The notes: generated by a model not told the origin, from the sequence alone. A stretch of DNA of 47,002 bases from JBAOHV01 sp964450685 (GCA_964450685.1 CAYVDN010000024.1:1-47002); one strand, 5' to 3'; numbered from the stretch's first letter, positions 29,879 through 39,000 are shown. Numbers and translations are program-made.

Positions 29879-30065
29879 GCCGGGATGCTGTGTTGACCCG
29901 GGGGCCCATGTCGATCCGGGAGGCTGCGTCGTGTCGTGCAGTGATCCGGGCTGACACAGGCTGGCGTCGGGTCCGCACTACCCTCCAGACCGTGCAGAAC
30001 GAGCACGCCGGACGGCGTCGCGTCCGCTGTCGACGTCCTGGTGGACCGGTCCGGGAGAGGCCGCG

Positions 30066-30845
30066 GTGACTCCCAGGGTTGTGCTCGCCGTGGCAGGCGT
30101 GACCACAGCGGTGGCGATGGTCCTCGCTGGTTGCGCCGATCGTGGCCCGACCTCGACTGTCGACGACGGACCGGACGTCGAGCGACATGAGCAGACGGTC
30201 CCGTCCTTCCCCGAGGACGAGCCGGCCTCGAGCGAGCTGCTGGTGCAGGGAATCGTCTACGACCTGACGCAGCGACCCGACGATGCGTCGTTCTGGTCTG
30301 TGCCGACCGCCGAGGCGACATGCGCCGCGGAGCGGATAGTCGAGGACCTGGGCGATGCCCGACTCAACGAGCTGGGCTACCGACCCGGGGTCGAGGGCTC
30401 GTCGCTCAACGACATCGGGCTGAACGACGAGGAGCGCAACATCGTCGTGGAGCGGGTTGGAGACTGCGTGGACATGGCTGACGCCGTCGCTGCGATGTTC
30501 TTCGGTGACGGCAGGATCCGCTCAAACGTCGCGACGTGTCTCGCCGACGGGCTCGAGGAGCGGGGACAGCTACGACCGTTCGTTGTCGCAATCTCCTTCG
30601 GGCAGGCGGTAGACCCCCTGGCCGACGATGGCGCTCTCGCCACTGCACTTCTCGACCAGTCGGTCATATGCGTACCCGAAGGCGCCTTCCGCTGGGACGG
30701 TCTGACGCTTCCGGGTGGGGAGACCGTGCTCAACGCAGACGCGCCAGCGGGAATGGCCGGTTCCCCGTATCTGGCAGATCAGCTGCCGTCGACGACAGTC
30801 GCCACGACTGATTCGACAACTGCTCCGACCACGACATCCCCCTGA
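30066..30845 (+). CDS. Uncharacterised lipoprotein
   Basis: 259 residues. The signal peptide MTPRVVLAVAGVTTAVAMVLAGC ends in a lipobox (LAGC, Cys23), so the mature protein should be lipid-anchored on the outer face of the membrane. The mature part is acidic with four further cysteines (ATCAAE, VGDCVD, ATCLAD, SVICVP), probably two disulfides, and ends in a Thr/Ser-rich tail. No family recognised. GTG start with GAGAGG upstream; TACCCT (29979-29984) is a possible -10. It is followed after 20 bp by lgt, whose product would lipidate it. Confidence 0.8.
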   Translation: MTPRVVLAVAGVTTAVAMVLAGCADRGPTSTVDDGPDVERHEQTVPSFPEDEPASSELLVQGIVYDLTQRPDDASFWSVPTAEATCAAERIVEDLGDARLNELGYRPGVEGSSLNDIGLNDEERNIVVERVGDCVDMADAVAAMFFGDGRIRSNVATCLADGLEERGQLRPFVVAISFGQAVDPLADDGALATALLDQSVICVPEGAFRWDGLTLPGGETVLNADAPAGMAGSPYLADQLPSTTVATTDSTTAPTTTSP

Positions 30846-30865
30846 ACCAGGACAGAACGAACCAC

Positions 30866-31804
30866 ATGCACCACATGTTCGCTGCACTGCCGAGCCCGCC
30901 CAGCCAGTCTCTCGAGCTGGGTCCGTTGAGCCTCCGTTTCTACGGACTCTGCATAGCGCTGGGGGTCCTGGCGGCGGTCAGCATCGCCCGGCGTCGCTGG
31001 TTCGCCCGGGGTGGTGACCCCGAGGACATCACGACGATCGCCCTGGTCGCAGTGCCAGCCGGTCTGCTCGGTGCCCGCCTGTACCACATCATCACCGACT
31101 GGAGCAGGCTGTATTCGGGCGGTCGCTGGTGGCCCGACGCGTTCCTCATCTGGAACGGCGGCCTCGGCATACCCGGCGGAGTGCTGCTCGGGACCATCGC
31201 CGGGGTCCTCGTATGCCGCCGGATGCGCATCGACTGGCGGCATGTGGCCGACTCGGCTGCCCCTGCAATACCGGTGGCCCAGGCGATCGGAAGGCTGGGC
31301 AACTGGTTCAACCAGGAGCTCTACGGTCGTCCGAGCGATCTTCCTTGGGCGCTGCGGATCGATTTCCCCGAGGGATACCCACCCGGAATGACGTTCCATC
31401 CGACGTTCCTCTACGAGGCGCTGTGGAACCTGGCGTTGGCCGGGCTGATCGTCCTCGCCGGACGTCGCTGGGTGCTGCGACCCGGACGATGGCTCGCGGT
31501 TTATGTCGTCGGCTACGGACTCGGCCGCTTGTGGGTCGAGTCGCTGCGCATCGATACCGCCACCGAGATCCTCGGGTTCAGGGTCAACACGTGGATCTCG
31601 CTCGTCGCGATAGTGGGTGGCCTGCTGTGGCTCTTCTGGCGGGGGTCGCCTGTCGATTCCACCGCCACATCCGAACTGCGTGCCGGCGGTGACCCCCAGG
31701 CGCACGTGGGCCGCCCAGCCGGGTACGTCGAGGCTACCGGTGTCGCCGACGGCGCTGACGATTCCGACGACGACTCGGCCGAAGCTGATCCTGTTCAGGA
31801 GTAG
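30866..31804 (+). CDS. lgt: Prolipoprotein diacylglyceryl transferase
   Basis: 312 residues, polytopic. Transfers diacylglycerol from phosphatidylglycerol to the lipobox cysteine, the first step of lipoprotein maturation. Visible family segments: LRFYGLCIALGVL, GLLGARLYHIITDW, LIWNGGLGIPGGVL (Lgt region with the essential Gly), and the signature IGRLGNWFNQELYGRPSDLPWAL. HPTFLYEALWNL and GRLWVESLRID follow. The last ~55 residues form an acidic, non-conserved cytoplasmic tail. An ATG at 30875 is an alternative start. Convergent with the beta-lactamase-like gene (3 bp between stops). Confidence 0.95.
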   Translation: MHHMFAALPSPPSQSLELGPLSLRFYGLCIALGVLAAVSIARRRWFARGGDPEDITTIALVAVPAGLLGARLYHIITDWSRLYSGGRWWPDAFLIWNGGLGIPGGVLLGTIAGVLVCRRMRIDWRHVADSAAPAIPVAQAIGRLGNWFNQELYGRPSDLPWALRIDFPEGYPPGMTFHPTFLYEALWNLALAGLIVLAGRRWVLRPGRWLAVYVVGYGLGRLWVESLRIDTATEILGFRVNTWISLVAIVGGLLWLFWRGSPVDSTATSELRAGGDPQAHVGRPAGYVEATGVADGADDSDDDSAEADPVQE

Positions 31805-31807
31805 GCG

Positions 31808-32638
31808 TCAGGAGTAGGCGGCCCGCACGGCGTCGGAGAACGGTGGCCACGCCGCCACGGCCCAGTCGCCGAACTCCCGGTCACAGACGGCGATGCACGT
31901 GACCCCGGCAGTCGGGTCGGTCCACAGCATCGTGCCACTGCCCCCGAAGTGGCCGTAGGTGTCGGGGGAGGCCGTGGATCCCGTCCAGTGGGGTGATTTC
32001 GTGCCGACCAACTCCGGTCCCAGACCCCAGGGACACGGATCCTGTCGACCCCATCCGGGTAGGACCCCGGCCAGGTCCGGGAACTGGTTCCGGAGCGCTT
32101 CGGAAGCGGTGTCGGAGTGCAGCAGCCGGGGGTTGGCGAGCTCACAGGCCAACAGGAGGAGGTCCTCGACGCTGCACCAGAGGTCCTTCGCGGCGGAGCC
32201 CCGCAACTCCGCTGAGCCCATGAAGAGCGGAGCCAGAACGGCCTCGGTGATGTAGGTAGGGAACGAGATGCCTGTCACAGCCTCGACGTGCGAGGCGAGC
32301 AGCTCGTAGCCGGTGTTCGAGTAGATGCGCCGTGACCCGGGCGCGGCGAGCACCGCCGTCGTGTCGAAGTCGAGCCCGCTCGCGTGACTCAGGACATGGC
32401 GGACCGTCGACCCGGGCGGACCCAGCGGATCGTCGAGGTCGAGCACCCCCTCCTCGAACGCGACCAGGACCGCCCACGCCGTGCAGAGCTTGGTGATCGA
32501 CGCGACGCGCACGACCCTCGTGGTGTCGCCGTGGCGATGCACAGCGCGGTCTGCGCCGATCGCTGCGCTCGCAGCGTGGCGGGCACCCCAGGAATCGACC
32601 AGTTCCAGGGGGGTGCCCGGGAGGTCAGGGTCGCTCAC
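31808..32638 (-). CDS. Serine beta-lactamase/esterase-family protein
   Basis: 276 residues, cytoplasmic by sequence (no signal peptide). SITK (Ser47, Lys50) is the SxxK nucleophile motif, RIYSNTGYELL carries the Tyr-Ser-Asn motif, and HFGGSGTMLW stands in place of the KTG-type third motif. This pattern is that of class C-like serine hydrolases (esterase EstB or D-alanyl-D-alanine carboxypeptidase relatives) rather than a dedicated antibiotic-resistance enzyme. The substrate is unknown. The GTG start is divergent from the helicase gene, with 75 bp between the two start codons. A longer open frame exists upstream but would cross that promoter region. Confidence 0.85.
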   Translation of the reverse strand: MSDPDLPGTPLELVDSWGARHAASAAIGADRAVHRHGDTTRVVRVASITKLCTAWAVLVAFEEGVLDLDDPLGPPGSTVRHVLSHASGLDFDTTAVLAAPGSRRIYSNTGYELLASHVEAVTGISFPTYITEAVLAPLFMGSAELRGSAAKDLWCSVEDLLLLACELANPRLLHSDTASEALRNQFPDLAGVLPGWGRQDPCPWGLGPELVGTKSPHWTGSTASPDTYGHFGGSGTMLWTDPTAGVTCIAVCDREFGDWAVAAWPPFSDAVRAAYS

Positions 32639-32713
32639 GATGCTCCCAGGCGATTCCGGGCCTGGAGTGGTCGGCCGGTACGCTGGTGCGGAGATGAGAT
32701 CGCAGATGCGGAA

Positions 32714-33874
32714 ATGACAACGACCTTCCAGAAGCTCGGCGTGGCGGACGACCTGTGCCACGCCCTCTCCGAGCGGGGCATCGACAGCGCCTTCGCCATC
32801 CAGGAGATGACCATCCCCGACATCCTCGCGGGTCAGGACGTCTGCGGAAAGGCGAAGACCGGCTCGGGCAAGACCCTCGCATTCGGAGTGCCGCTCCTGC
32901 AGATCCTTCCCAGCGCCCATCCGGGGCGGCCGACAGGCCTGGCGCTCGTGCCCACCCGGGAGCTGGCGACCCAGGTCCGTGACGAGCTGCTGCCGCTGGC
33001 CCACTCGCGCGGGGTGCGGATCGCTGCGATCTACGGCGGCGACCCGATCGACAAGCAGATCAAGGCGCTCAAGTCGGGCGTGGACCTTGCTGTCTGCACC
33101 CCGGGCCGTGCGATCGACCTGATCGAGCGGGGAGACCTGTCGGTGGCCGACGTGCGTCACGTCGTGATCGACGAGGCGGATCGCATGGCTGACATGGGCT
33201 TTCTCCCCCAGGTCGAGTGGATTCTCCGAAACGTCGAGGGCACACATCAGACGCTGTTGTTCTCTGCGACCCTCGACGGCGTGGTCGACAGCCTCGTGCG
33301 GCGTTATCAGCACGAACCGTCACGCCACGAGGTCGAGTCCAAGGGGGTGACGGTCGAGCAGATGACCCAGCGGTTCCTGACCGTGCACGAGATGGACAAG
33401 GCCCGAGTGGCTGCCTCGATAGCTCGCCACAGCGACAGGACGATGGTGTTCACGAACACCAAGCACGGCGCCGACCGCCTCGCCGCCAAGCTGAAGGAGC
33501 TCGACGTCGCTGCAGCCGCCATCCACGGCGACCTGCGCCAGAACCTGCGTGAGAAGGCCCTGCACAACTTCTCCTCGGGGAAGCTGAAGGTTCTCGTGGC
33601 GACCGACGTGGCTGCACGCGGCATCCACGTCGACGAGGTCGACGTCGTCATCCACTACGACCCTCCGAACGATCACAAGACCTACCTGCACCGTTCGGGC
33701 AGGACAGCCCGTGCAGGCGAGTCCGGTCTGGTGGTGTCGCTCGTGCTCTGGAACCAGGAGCTCGAGGTGAAACGCCTCCAGAAGCGGCTGGGACTGGACA
33801 TGCCGATCGTCGAGATGTTCTCGAACGACGAGCGTCTGGCGGACTTGGCGGCCTGGGATCCCGGATCGGACTGA
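32714..33874 (+). CDS. DEAD-box RNA helicase
   Basis: 386 residues, the minimal helicase core. Q-motif FQKLGVADDL...AFAIQEMTIP, motif I AKTGSGKT, PTRELATQV (Ia), TPGR (Ib), motif II DEAD in VVIDEADRMADMGF, motif III SAT, and in the second domain VFTNTKHGAD, VATDVAARGIHVD and HRSGRTARAG. ATP-dependent RNA unwinding for RNA decay, ribosome assembly or cold adaptation. It lacks the C-terminal extension that would place it in the DeaD or RhlB subgroups. TACGCT just upstream is a likely -10. The start is the ATG directly before TTTFQKLG. Confidence 0.93.
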   Translation: MTTTFQKLGVADDLCHALSERGIDSAFAIQEMTIPDILAGQDVCGKAKTGSGKTLAFGVPLLQILPSAHPGRPTGLALVPTRELATQVRDELLPLAHSRGVRIAAIYGGDPIDKQIKALKSGVDLAVCTPGRAIDLIERGDLSVADVRHVVIDEADRMADMGFLPQVEWILRNVEGTHQTLLFSATLDGVVDSLVRRYQHEPSRHEVESKGVTVEQMTQRFLTVHEMDKARVAASIARHSDRTMVFTNTKHGADRLAAKLKELDVAAAAIHGDLRQNLREKALHNFSSGKLKVLVATDVAARGIHVDEVDVVIHYDPPNDHKTYLHRSGRTARAGESGLVVSLVLWNQELEVKRLQKRLGLDMPIVEMFSNDERLADLAAWDPGSD

Positions 33875-33888
33875 GCCCTCGCTCGCTG

Positions 33889-34437
33889 TCAGCTGCCTGC
33901 GAGGTGGTGGAGGAAGGCGATCACGCTCAACCCGTCGAGCACCTCGTTGCGTTCCTGGACGGCGCGTACGGTGTCGTCGTCGAGCCAGTCGACCCGCTCC
34001 ACCTCCTCCGACGAGGGTTCTCCTACCTGGGTGGCCCGGTCCGAGTTGAACAGCCAGAACGTCTGCGTCGACTGGCCCGCGATCGGCTTGAAGCGTTGGA
34101 TCAGGCGTAGGTCACCGGGCTCCCAGCCGGTCTCCTCGATGCACTCGCGGCGTGCTGCCTGCTCCGGCGTCTCGCCCGGGTCGACCATCCCGCCGGGGAT
34201 CTCCCACGTCCACTCGTCGGCGAGGAACCGGTGCCGCCAGATCGCCAGCACACCACGCGCGGGATCTGCAACGAGCACGCCGGCAGCATCGGGACCCTCG
34301 ATGACGTGATGCTCGTAGCGGTGCAGTCCGGGTACCTCGACGTCGACCAGCGACAGCGACACCCAGCTGCTCTCGTACACCGGTCTCCTGCCGTGGACCG
34401 TCCACCTCACCTCCGGGACCTTATCGGCCCGGATCAT
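33889..34437 (-). CDS. NUDIX hydrolase (ADP-ribose pyrophosphatase-like)
   Basis: 182 residues. The NUDIX box GGMVDPGETPEQAARRECIEETGW (about residues 80-103) fits GX5EX7REUXEEXGU completely, and the preceding WTWEIPGG is typical of ADP-ribose pyrophosphatases. SEEVERVDWLDDD near the end is the usual substrate-loop region. Likely hydrolyses ADP-ribose or a related nucleoside diphosphate. Its ATG lies only 16 bp from the start of the divergent methyltransferase gene, so the promoters must overlap or one start is wrong. Confidence 0.88.
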   Translation of the reverse strand: MIRADKVPEVRWTVHGRRPVYESSWVSLSLVDVEVPGLHRYEHHVIEGPDAAGVLVADPARGVLAIWRHRFLADEWTWEIPGGMVDPGETPEQAARRECIEETGWEPGDLRLIQRFKPIAGQSTQTFWLFNSDRATQVGEPSSEEVERVDWLDDDTVRAVQERNEVLDGLSVIAFLHHLAGS

Positions 34438-34453
34438 CGTCGGAGCCGATCAC

Positions 34454-36115
34454 ATGGGGCACAGTTGTCCCGTGGCCCACAGCTCCAGCCGAAGCGACTC
34501 CGGAGCAGCTCGGGCGAAGGCAGACGCCTACGAACGGAGCCTGTCAGCCGACGCGAGACGCGCTGCTGGGGTGCACTACACCCCGTGGCCAGTGGCCGCG
34601 GCGCTCTGCGAGCTCGGTTTCGAGGCGTTGGGACGGACACCTAGGTCGGTGGTCGATCCGAGCTGCGGTGGGGGAGCCTTTCTGATCGCCGCCGCGGACC
34701 GGCTCGCGGACGCGGGAGTCCCTGCGGCCGAGGTGGTGACTGAGCGGCTGAGTGGGGTGGACAACGACCCCGAAGCATTGGTCGTGGCCCGTCAGGTACT
34801 CGTCGACTGGGCTGCGAGCCGGGGTGCCCGAGTGGGCGTCGACGAGCTGCGGATCCATCCGGGCGACGCGCTGCTGATCGAACCGCCCGACTGGCCGGCG
34901 ATCCCGGATGGTGGACACGACATGGTCGTCGGAAACCCGCCGTTCCTGGGTCAGCTGGACCTGCGTACGAGCCGTTCGCCGGCTCGTCGGGCCCAGCTCG
35001 CTGCTCGCCACCCCGAGATGGGCGCCTACACCGACGACTCAGCCTTGTTCCTCGCCGCCGCGGTGGAGTTGGTGGCGCCCGGCGGCGTCGTCGTGCTCGT
35101 GCAACCCCAGTCGGTGCTGTCGGCACGCGACACCTCACTGCTGCGCGACTCCCTGGTGCGGCGCAGCGATCTCGTCATGTTGTGGGTCCACGACGGTTTG
35201 CCGTTCGCGGATGCCGACGTGCACGTCTGCGCGCCGGTGCTGCGACGTGTCGGACCGGCGGGAGAAGGCGCCGCCAGCCGTAGGACCGAGGTCGTGTGGC
35301 AGTCCGACACCGGAACCAGACGTTGGAACAAGGCGCTTGCCGCTCCCACTCGGTGGGGTGAGCTGTTGGCGCTGGTTCACGGGGTGCCCGAGGTGGGTCT
35401 GCTCGAGGGGCCGGCCCTGCGGAGCATCGCCACTGCCACCGCCGGGTTCCGCGATGAGTTCTATGCGCTCTGCGAGGCGTCGGTGGAATGTCAGGTCCCC
35501 GGAGCAGGCCCTACGACCGCCCGTCCACTGGTGACTGTGGGCATGATCGACCCGTTCCGGTTGCGCTGGGGCGAAGGCACCCACCGCCTCGGTGGTCGAC
35601 GGGTCCGTGCACCCGTGCTCGACGAACCACTCCTTCGCGAGGTCTCCCCGAAGGTGGCCCGCTGGGTCACGAACAGGCGGCGTCCGAAGGTGCTGGTCGC
35701 AACCCAGACCAAGGTGCTCGAAGTCGTGGTCGACCCGGGAGGCGATCTTGTGCCGGTCACGCCGACGATCAGCATCGAGCCGATCGACCACGACCCGACC
35801 GTCTGGCATCTGGGTGCCGCGCTGGTCGCACCACCGGTCGCCGCACACGCGGCGTTGGCGCACCTTGGCTCGGGCCGTTCGCCGGGGTCGCTGCGCTGGT
35901 CCGCACGGTCCTTGCTGGATGTTCCGCTTCCGGTGGAACCCCGCGCATGGTCCCGCGGTGCCGAGCTCGCGTCGCTCCTGCAGGCTGCAGGTCGTGAGGG
36001 AGGCGCCGTGGAGGACCTGTTCGACGAGTTCGCCCGGACCATGACCGTCGCGTACGGCTTGCCGGACGACCACCCGGTGGTTGAGTGGTGGTCCAGCCGG
36101 CGGCCACGGCGCTAG
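34454..36115 (+). CDS. Orphan N6-adenine DNA methyltransferase
   Basis: 553 residues. GVHYTPWPVAAAL (motif X region), VVDPSCGGGAFLIAA (motif I, SAM binding), LSGVDNDPEALVVA (motif II) and VVGNPPFLG (motif IV, NPPF) identify a gamma-type N6-adenine methyltransferase of the Type I/IIG HsdM-like or Eco57I-like group. A C-terminal ~250-residue part could be a target-recognition region. No restriction nuclease motif (PD-ExK) is evident at the N-terminus and no hsdS/hsdR lies nearby, so it is either solitary or a Type IIG relic. GTG 34472 is an alternative start. The stop codon is overlapped by the -10 of the methionine operon. Confidence 0.85.
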   Translation: MGHSCPVAHSSSRSDSGAARAKADAYERSLSADARRAAGVHYTPWPVAAALCELGFEALGRTPRSVVDPSCGGGAFLIAAADRLADAGVPAAEVVTERLSGVDNDPEALVVARQVLVDWAASRGARVGVDELRIHPGDALLIEPPDWPAIPDGGHDMVVGNPPFLGQLDLRTSRSPARRAQLAARHPEMGAYTDDSALFLAAAVELVAPGGVVVLVQPQSVLSARDTSLLRDSLVRRSDLVMLWVHDGLPFADADVHVCAPVLRRVGPAGEGAASRRTEVVWQSDTGTRRWNKALAAPTRWGELLALVHGVPEVGLLEGPALRSIATATAGFRDEFYALCEASVECQVPGAGPTTARPLVTVGMIDPFRLRWGEGTHRLGGRRVRAPVLDEPLLREVSPKVARWVTNRRRPKVLVATQTKVLEVVVDPGGDLVPVTPTISIEPIDHDPTVWHLGAALVAPPVAAHAALAHLGSGRSPGSLRWSARSLLDVPLPVEPRAWSRGAELASLLQAAGREGGAVEDLFDEFARTMTVAYGLPDDHPVVEWWSSRRPRR

Positions 36116-36230
36116 GATGGTCAGATCATCAGGAGTGGCCTTTCGGGGTCCGGCAACCTGGGACGGACACCCAAGGTGCCTTCCTGCTCCGGCAGGGATG
36201 TGGCAGGTCGACATCGGCCGGCAACCAAGT
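36113..36230 (+). promoter_or_regulatory. SAM riboswitch (SAM-I/SAM-IV clan) with -10 TAGGAT
   Basis: TAGGAT (36113-36118) overlaps the stop codon of the preceding gene. The RNA that follows has the SAM-clan core in order: ATCATCAGGAGTGGCC, GGTCCGGCAACCTGG (36148-36162), CCAAGGTGCCTTCCTGCT (36171-36188) and GGGATG (36195-36200), whose GATG can pair back with CATC at 36127-36130. It lies ~100 bp upstream of metX. S-adenosylmethionine binding would shut down methionine synthesis. I cannot decide between SAM-I, SAM-IV and SAM-I-IV by eye; the 3' boundary is approximate. Confidence 0.8.
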
Positions 36231-36310
36231 GTCCGCGAGCCCCTCATCGGGTTCGTCCCACGCGTCGGTTCTCCCGCTCGGCCCGTCTGCCAGCCCAGGA
36301 CCATCTCGAC

Positions 36311-37492
36311 GTGAGCGCTACCCCCACAGACACAGCCTGCACGACGCCGATCCCGGCGTCCGGCGCATGGCGTCCCGGGGATCCGGTCGGCCGCCGTCGG
36401 TTCCACACGGTCGCACATGGACGGCCGTTCCGGCTCGAGGGCGGCGAGTCGCTTCCCGAGGTCCACATCGCGTACGAGACCTGGGGCGAACTCAACGACG
36501 CCCGGGACAACGCCATCCTCGTCTGCCACGCCCTCACAGGAGACTCCCACGCAGCGGGCCGCTCAGGTCCCGGCCATCCGACACCCGGCTGGTGGGACGC
36601 GCTCATCGGACCCGGAAGTGCGTTGGACTCCGATCGCGACTTCGTCGTGTGCGCCAACGTGTTGGGAGGGTGCCAGGGTTCCACGGGCCCTTCGTCGACC
36701 GATCCGCGTACCGGCGATCCGTACGGGTCGGCGTTCCCAGTGGTGACGATCCGTGACAGCGTCCGGACCCAGGCATCGCTGGCCGACGAGCTCGGGATAG
36801 CGCGCTGGAAGTCGGTCGTCGGCGGGTCGATGGGAGGCATGCAGGCGCTCGAGTGGGCGGTGATGTTCCCCGACCGGTTGTCGTCGCTCGTGCTCGCCTC
36901 GACAGCAGCGCAGGCCTCGGCGCAGCAGATCGCGTGGAGCCACATCGGCAGGTCGGCCATACTCGCCGATCCTGCTCTGCGAGGCGGCGACTACTACGAC
37001 GCGGCTCCGGGTTGCGGCCCCCATGGCGGTCTCCGGGTAGCTCGCATGGCGGCTCAGGTGACCTACCGCAGCGACGAGGTGTTCACCGATCGCTTCGACC
37101 GGGCGCTGCTCGACCAGTTGGACTTCCGTCTGGAGCCGGTCTTCGACGTCGAGGGCTACCTCGACTACCACGGGGACAAGCTCGCTCGCCGTTTCGACGC
37201 AAACAGCTACCTGCACCTGAACCGCGCTATGGACCTGCATGACGTCGGCCGTGGGCGTGGCGGCGTGGAGCGGGCACTCAGCCGGATAGAGGCTCCCGTT
37301 CTCGTGGCGTCGGTCCGCAGCGACGCCCTCTACCCACCGGTCCAACAGAGGCTCATCCACGACACGGTCACCGCGTCTGGCGGGCACAGCGTCTGGGTGG
37401 ACATCGACTCGCCGCACGGGCATGACGGGTTCCTCATCGAGACCCACCAGCTCGGCCCTCAGATCACGAACTTCCTGGAGACGACGACGTGA
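36311..37492 (+). CDS. metX: Homoserine O-acetyltransferase
   Basis: 393-residue alpha/beta hydrolase-fold acyltransferase that activates homoserine for methionine synthesis. IAYETWGELNDARDNAILVCHALTGDSH, VLGGCQGSTGPSS, VVGGSMGGMQALEW with nucleophile Ser173, LNRAMDLHD and DSPHGHDGFL with the catalytic His are all present. By family the acyl donor is acetyl-CoA, though some MetX-like enzymes use succinyl-CoA. GTG start with CAGGA upstream. The stop overlaps the next start (GTGA). Regulated by the upstream SAM riboswitch. Confidence 0.93.
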   Translation: MSATPTDTACTTPIPASGAWRPGDPVGRRRFHTVAHGRPFRLEGGESLPEVHIAYETWGELNDARDNAILVCHALTGDSHAAGRSGPGHPTPGWWDALIGPGSALDSDRDFVVCANVLGGCQGSTGPSSTDPRTGDPYGSAFPVVTIRDSVRTQASLADELGIARWKSVVGGSMGGMQALEWAVMFPDRLSSLVLASTAAQASAQQIAWSHIGRSAILADPALRGGDYYDAAPGCGPHGGLRVARMAAQVTYRSDEVFTDRFDRALLDQLDFRLEPVFDVEGYLDYHGDKLARRFDANSYLHLNRAMDLHDVGRGRGGVERALSRIEAPVLVASVRSDALYPPVQQRLIHDTVTASGGHSVWVDIDSPHGHDGFLIETHQLGPQITNFLETTT

Positions 37493-38736
37493 GCGATTCC
37501 CCTTCCGACGATCGGACCGGATCAGACCCGGACGCCGGGGTGGTCGACTCGGGACAGCACCGGCGCCTCGCACCCGAGACCGTGACGGTGCGCACCGGTC
37601 GTAGCGGCAGCGGTCCCGCGCTCGCGCCGGTGCTGTGGGCCAGCTCCAGCTTCGTTGCCGACTCGGTCGAGACCGCCAGGGGCATGGCGACATCGACAAC
37701 GTCCAGCACGTTCTACGCCCGCTACGGCAACCCGAGTGTGAACGCGTTCGAGGAGGCGATCGCCGAGCTCGAGGGAGCCGAGGCGGCGCGGGCGTTCAGC
37801 TCGGGCATGGGTGCGGTCGCTGCGGTTGTGCTGGGTCTCTGCTCGAGCGGTGACCACATCGTTTCGCAACGCCAGATCTATGCCGGCACCCAGATGCTCC
37901 TCCAGTCGGTCTGTCCGAGGTTCGGGATCGAGGTGAGCTTCGTGGACGCCGCTGATCCCGACGAGTGGGAGGCGGCCGTGCGTCCCGGTCGGACGATGTT
38001 GCTGTTGGCGGAGACCCCCGCCAACCCGCGCCTGGACCTCGTCGACCTGGACCGACTGGGCGCCATCGCCGGTCCGATGAAGGTCGTCGATTCGACCTTC
38101 GCCACTCCGCTGGGTCAGCGGCCACTCGACCACGGCGTGGACTTGGTCCTGCACTCGGCGACCAAGGCGATCGGTGGGCACAACGACGTCTCGCTCGGAG
38201 TGGTCGCCGGGAGCCGCGAACTGCTCGATTGGATCTGGGGTTTCGCAGTGCTCCAGGGCGCGAACGCGAGTCCGTTCGACGCCGTGGGAGGGCTACGGGG
38301 GCTGCGCACCCTGGGCGTCAGGCTGCGGCAGCAGACGGCGTCGGCCGAGGCGCTGGCTGCGTACCTCGAGTCCGACGAGCGCGTTGCCGAGGTACGTCAT
38401 CCGAGCCTCTCGTCGCACCCCCAACACGACCTGGCCAAGCGTCAGATGAGGCTCTCCGGCGGACTGTTGACCTTCGACCTCGTCGGGGGACTCGACGCCG
38501 GTCGGTCGTTCGTCGAGTCGACCGAGGTCTGTCAGCTCGCGCCGTCGCTGGGTGGCCCCGAGACTCTAGTGACCCATCCAGCCTCGATGACCCATGTGAG
38601 CCTGCTCCCCGAGGAGCTCGCTGCTGCCTCGATAACTCCGGGCACCATCCGGATGTCGGTGGGCCTGGAGGACACCGACGACCTGATCGCAGACGTCTCC
38701 AGGGCTCTCGACGAGACGGCCCGAGGTGCTCGATGA
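37489..38736 (+). CDS. Cys/Met-metabolism PLP enzyme (O-acylhomoserine sulfhydrylase or cystathionine gamma-synthase)
   Basis: 415 residues. Fold-type I PLP enzyme with SSTFYARYGNPSVNAFEEAIAELEG, FSSGMGAVAAVV, VVDSTFATPLGQRPLDHGVDLVLHSATKAIGGHND (Schiff-base lysine K226) and the late TIRMSVGLEDTDDLIAD. Its coupling to metX (4-bp overlap) under a SAM riboswitch puts it on O-acetylhomoserine, either direct sulfhydrylation to homocysteine (MetY/MetZ) or condensation with cysteine (MetB). The sequence alone does not decide. The first ~30 residues are a hydrophilic extension. Its stop overlaps the next small gene (ATGA). Confidence 0.88.
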   Translation: MSDSPSDDRTGSDPDAGVVDSGQHRRLAPETVTVRTGRSGSGPALAPVLWASSSFVADSVETARGMATSTTSSTFYARYGNPSVNAFEEAIAELEGAEAARAFSSGMGAVAAVVLGLCSSGDHIVSQRQIYAGTQMLLQSVCPRFGIEVSFVDAADPDEWEAAVRPGRTMLLLAETPANPRLDLVDLDRLGAIAGPMKVVDSTFATPLGQRPLDHGVDLVLHSATKAIGGHNDVSLGVVAGSRELLDWIWGFAVLQGANASPFDAVGGLRGLRTLGVRLRQQTASAEALAAYLESDERVAEVRHPSLSSHPQHDLAKRQMRLSGGLLTFDLVGGLDAGRSFVESTEVCQLAPSLGGPETLVTHPASMTHVSLLPEELAAASITPGTIRMSVGLEDTDDLIADVSRALDETARGAR

Positions 38737-38909
38737 CGCTCGCTGCTCTCAGCTCGCTCGCCACAGCAGCCCAGGTCGCAGCAGATGCAGGTGACGACGC
38801 CTCCGGTCGGCTCTCGTTGATCATCGCCGCGTTGGTGATACTCGGCGTCCTCATAGCTGTCGCCACCGTCGTGTTCTGGCGGATGACTCGCCCTGATCGA
38901 GGTAGCTGA
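38733..38909 (+). CDS. 58-residue single-pass membrane protein
   Basis: Small protein with a ~25-residue N-terminal segment, one hydrophobic helix (LSLIIAALVILGVLIAVATVVFW) and a short basic tail (RMTRPDRGS). The ATG overlaps the stop of the preceding PLP enzyme, so it is coupled to the methionine operon. Similar tiny membrane proteins are common in Actinobacteria; no function is known to me. Confidence 0.7.
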   Translation: MTLAALSSLATAAQVAADAGDDASGRLSLIIAALVILGVLIAVATVVFWRMTRPDRGS

Positions 38910-39000
38910 CACTGGTGTGCCTGCCCGGCGCGCCGTGACCGCTCAACGCTGTCCATCCCCTACGCTGGGGGGTCGAGCAAACCGTTTGAAAGGCACTTCA

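Noticed and set aside
31808..32638. Antibiotic-resistance beta-lactamase
   Set aside because: No signal peptide and the third motif is HFGG-type; better seen as a general serine hydrolase of the class C clan.
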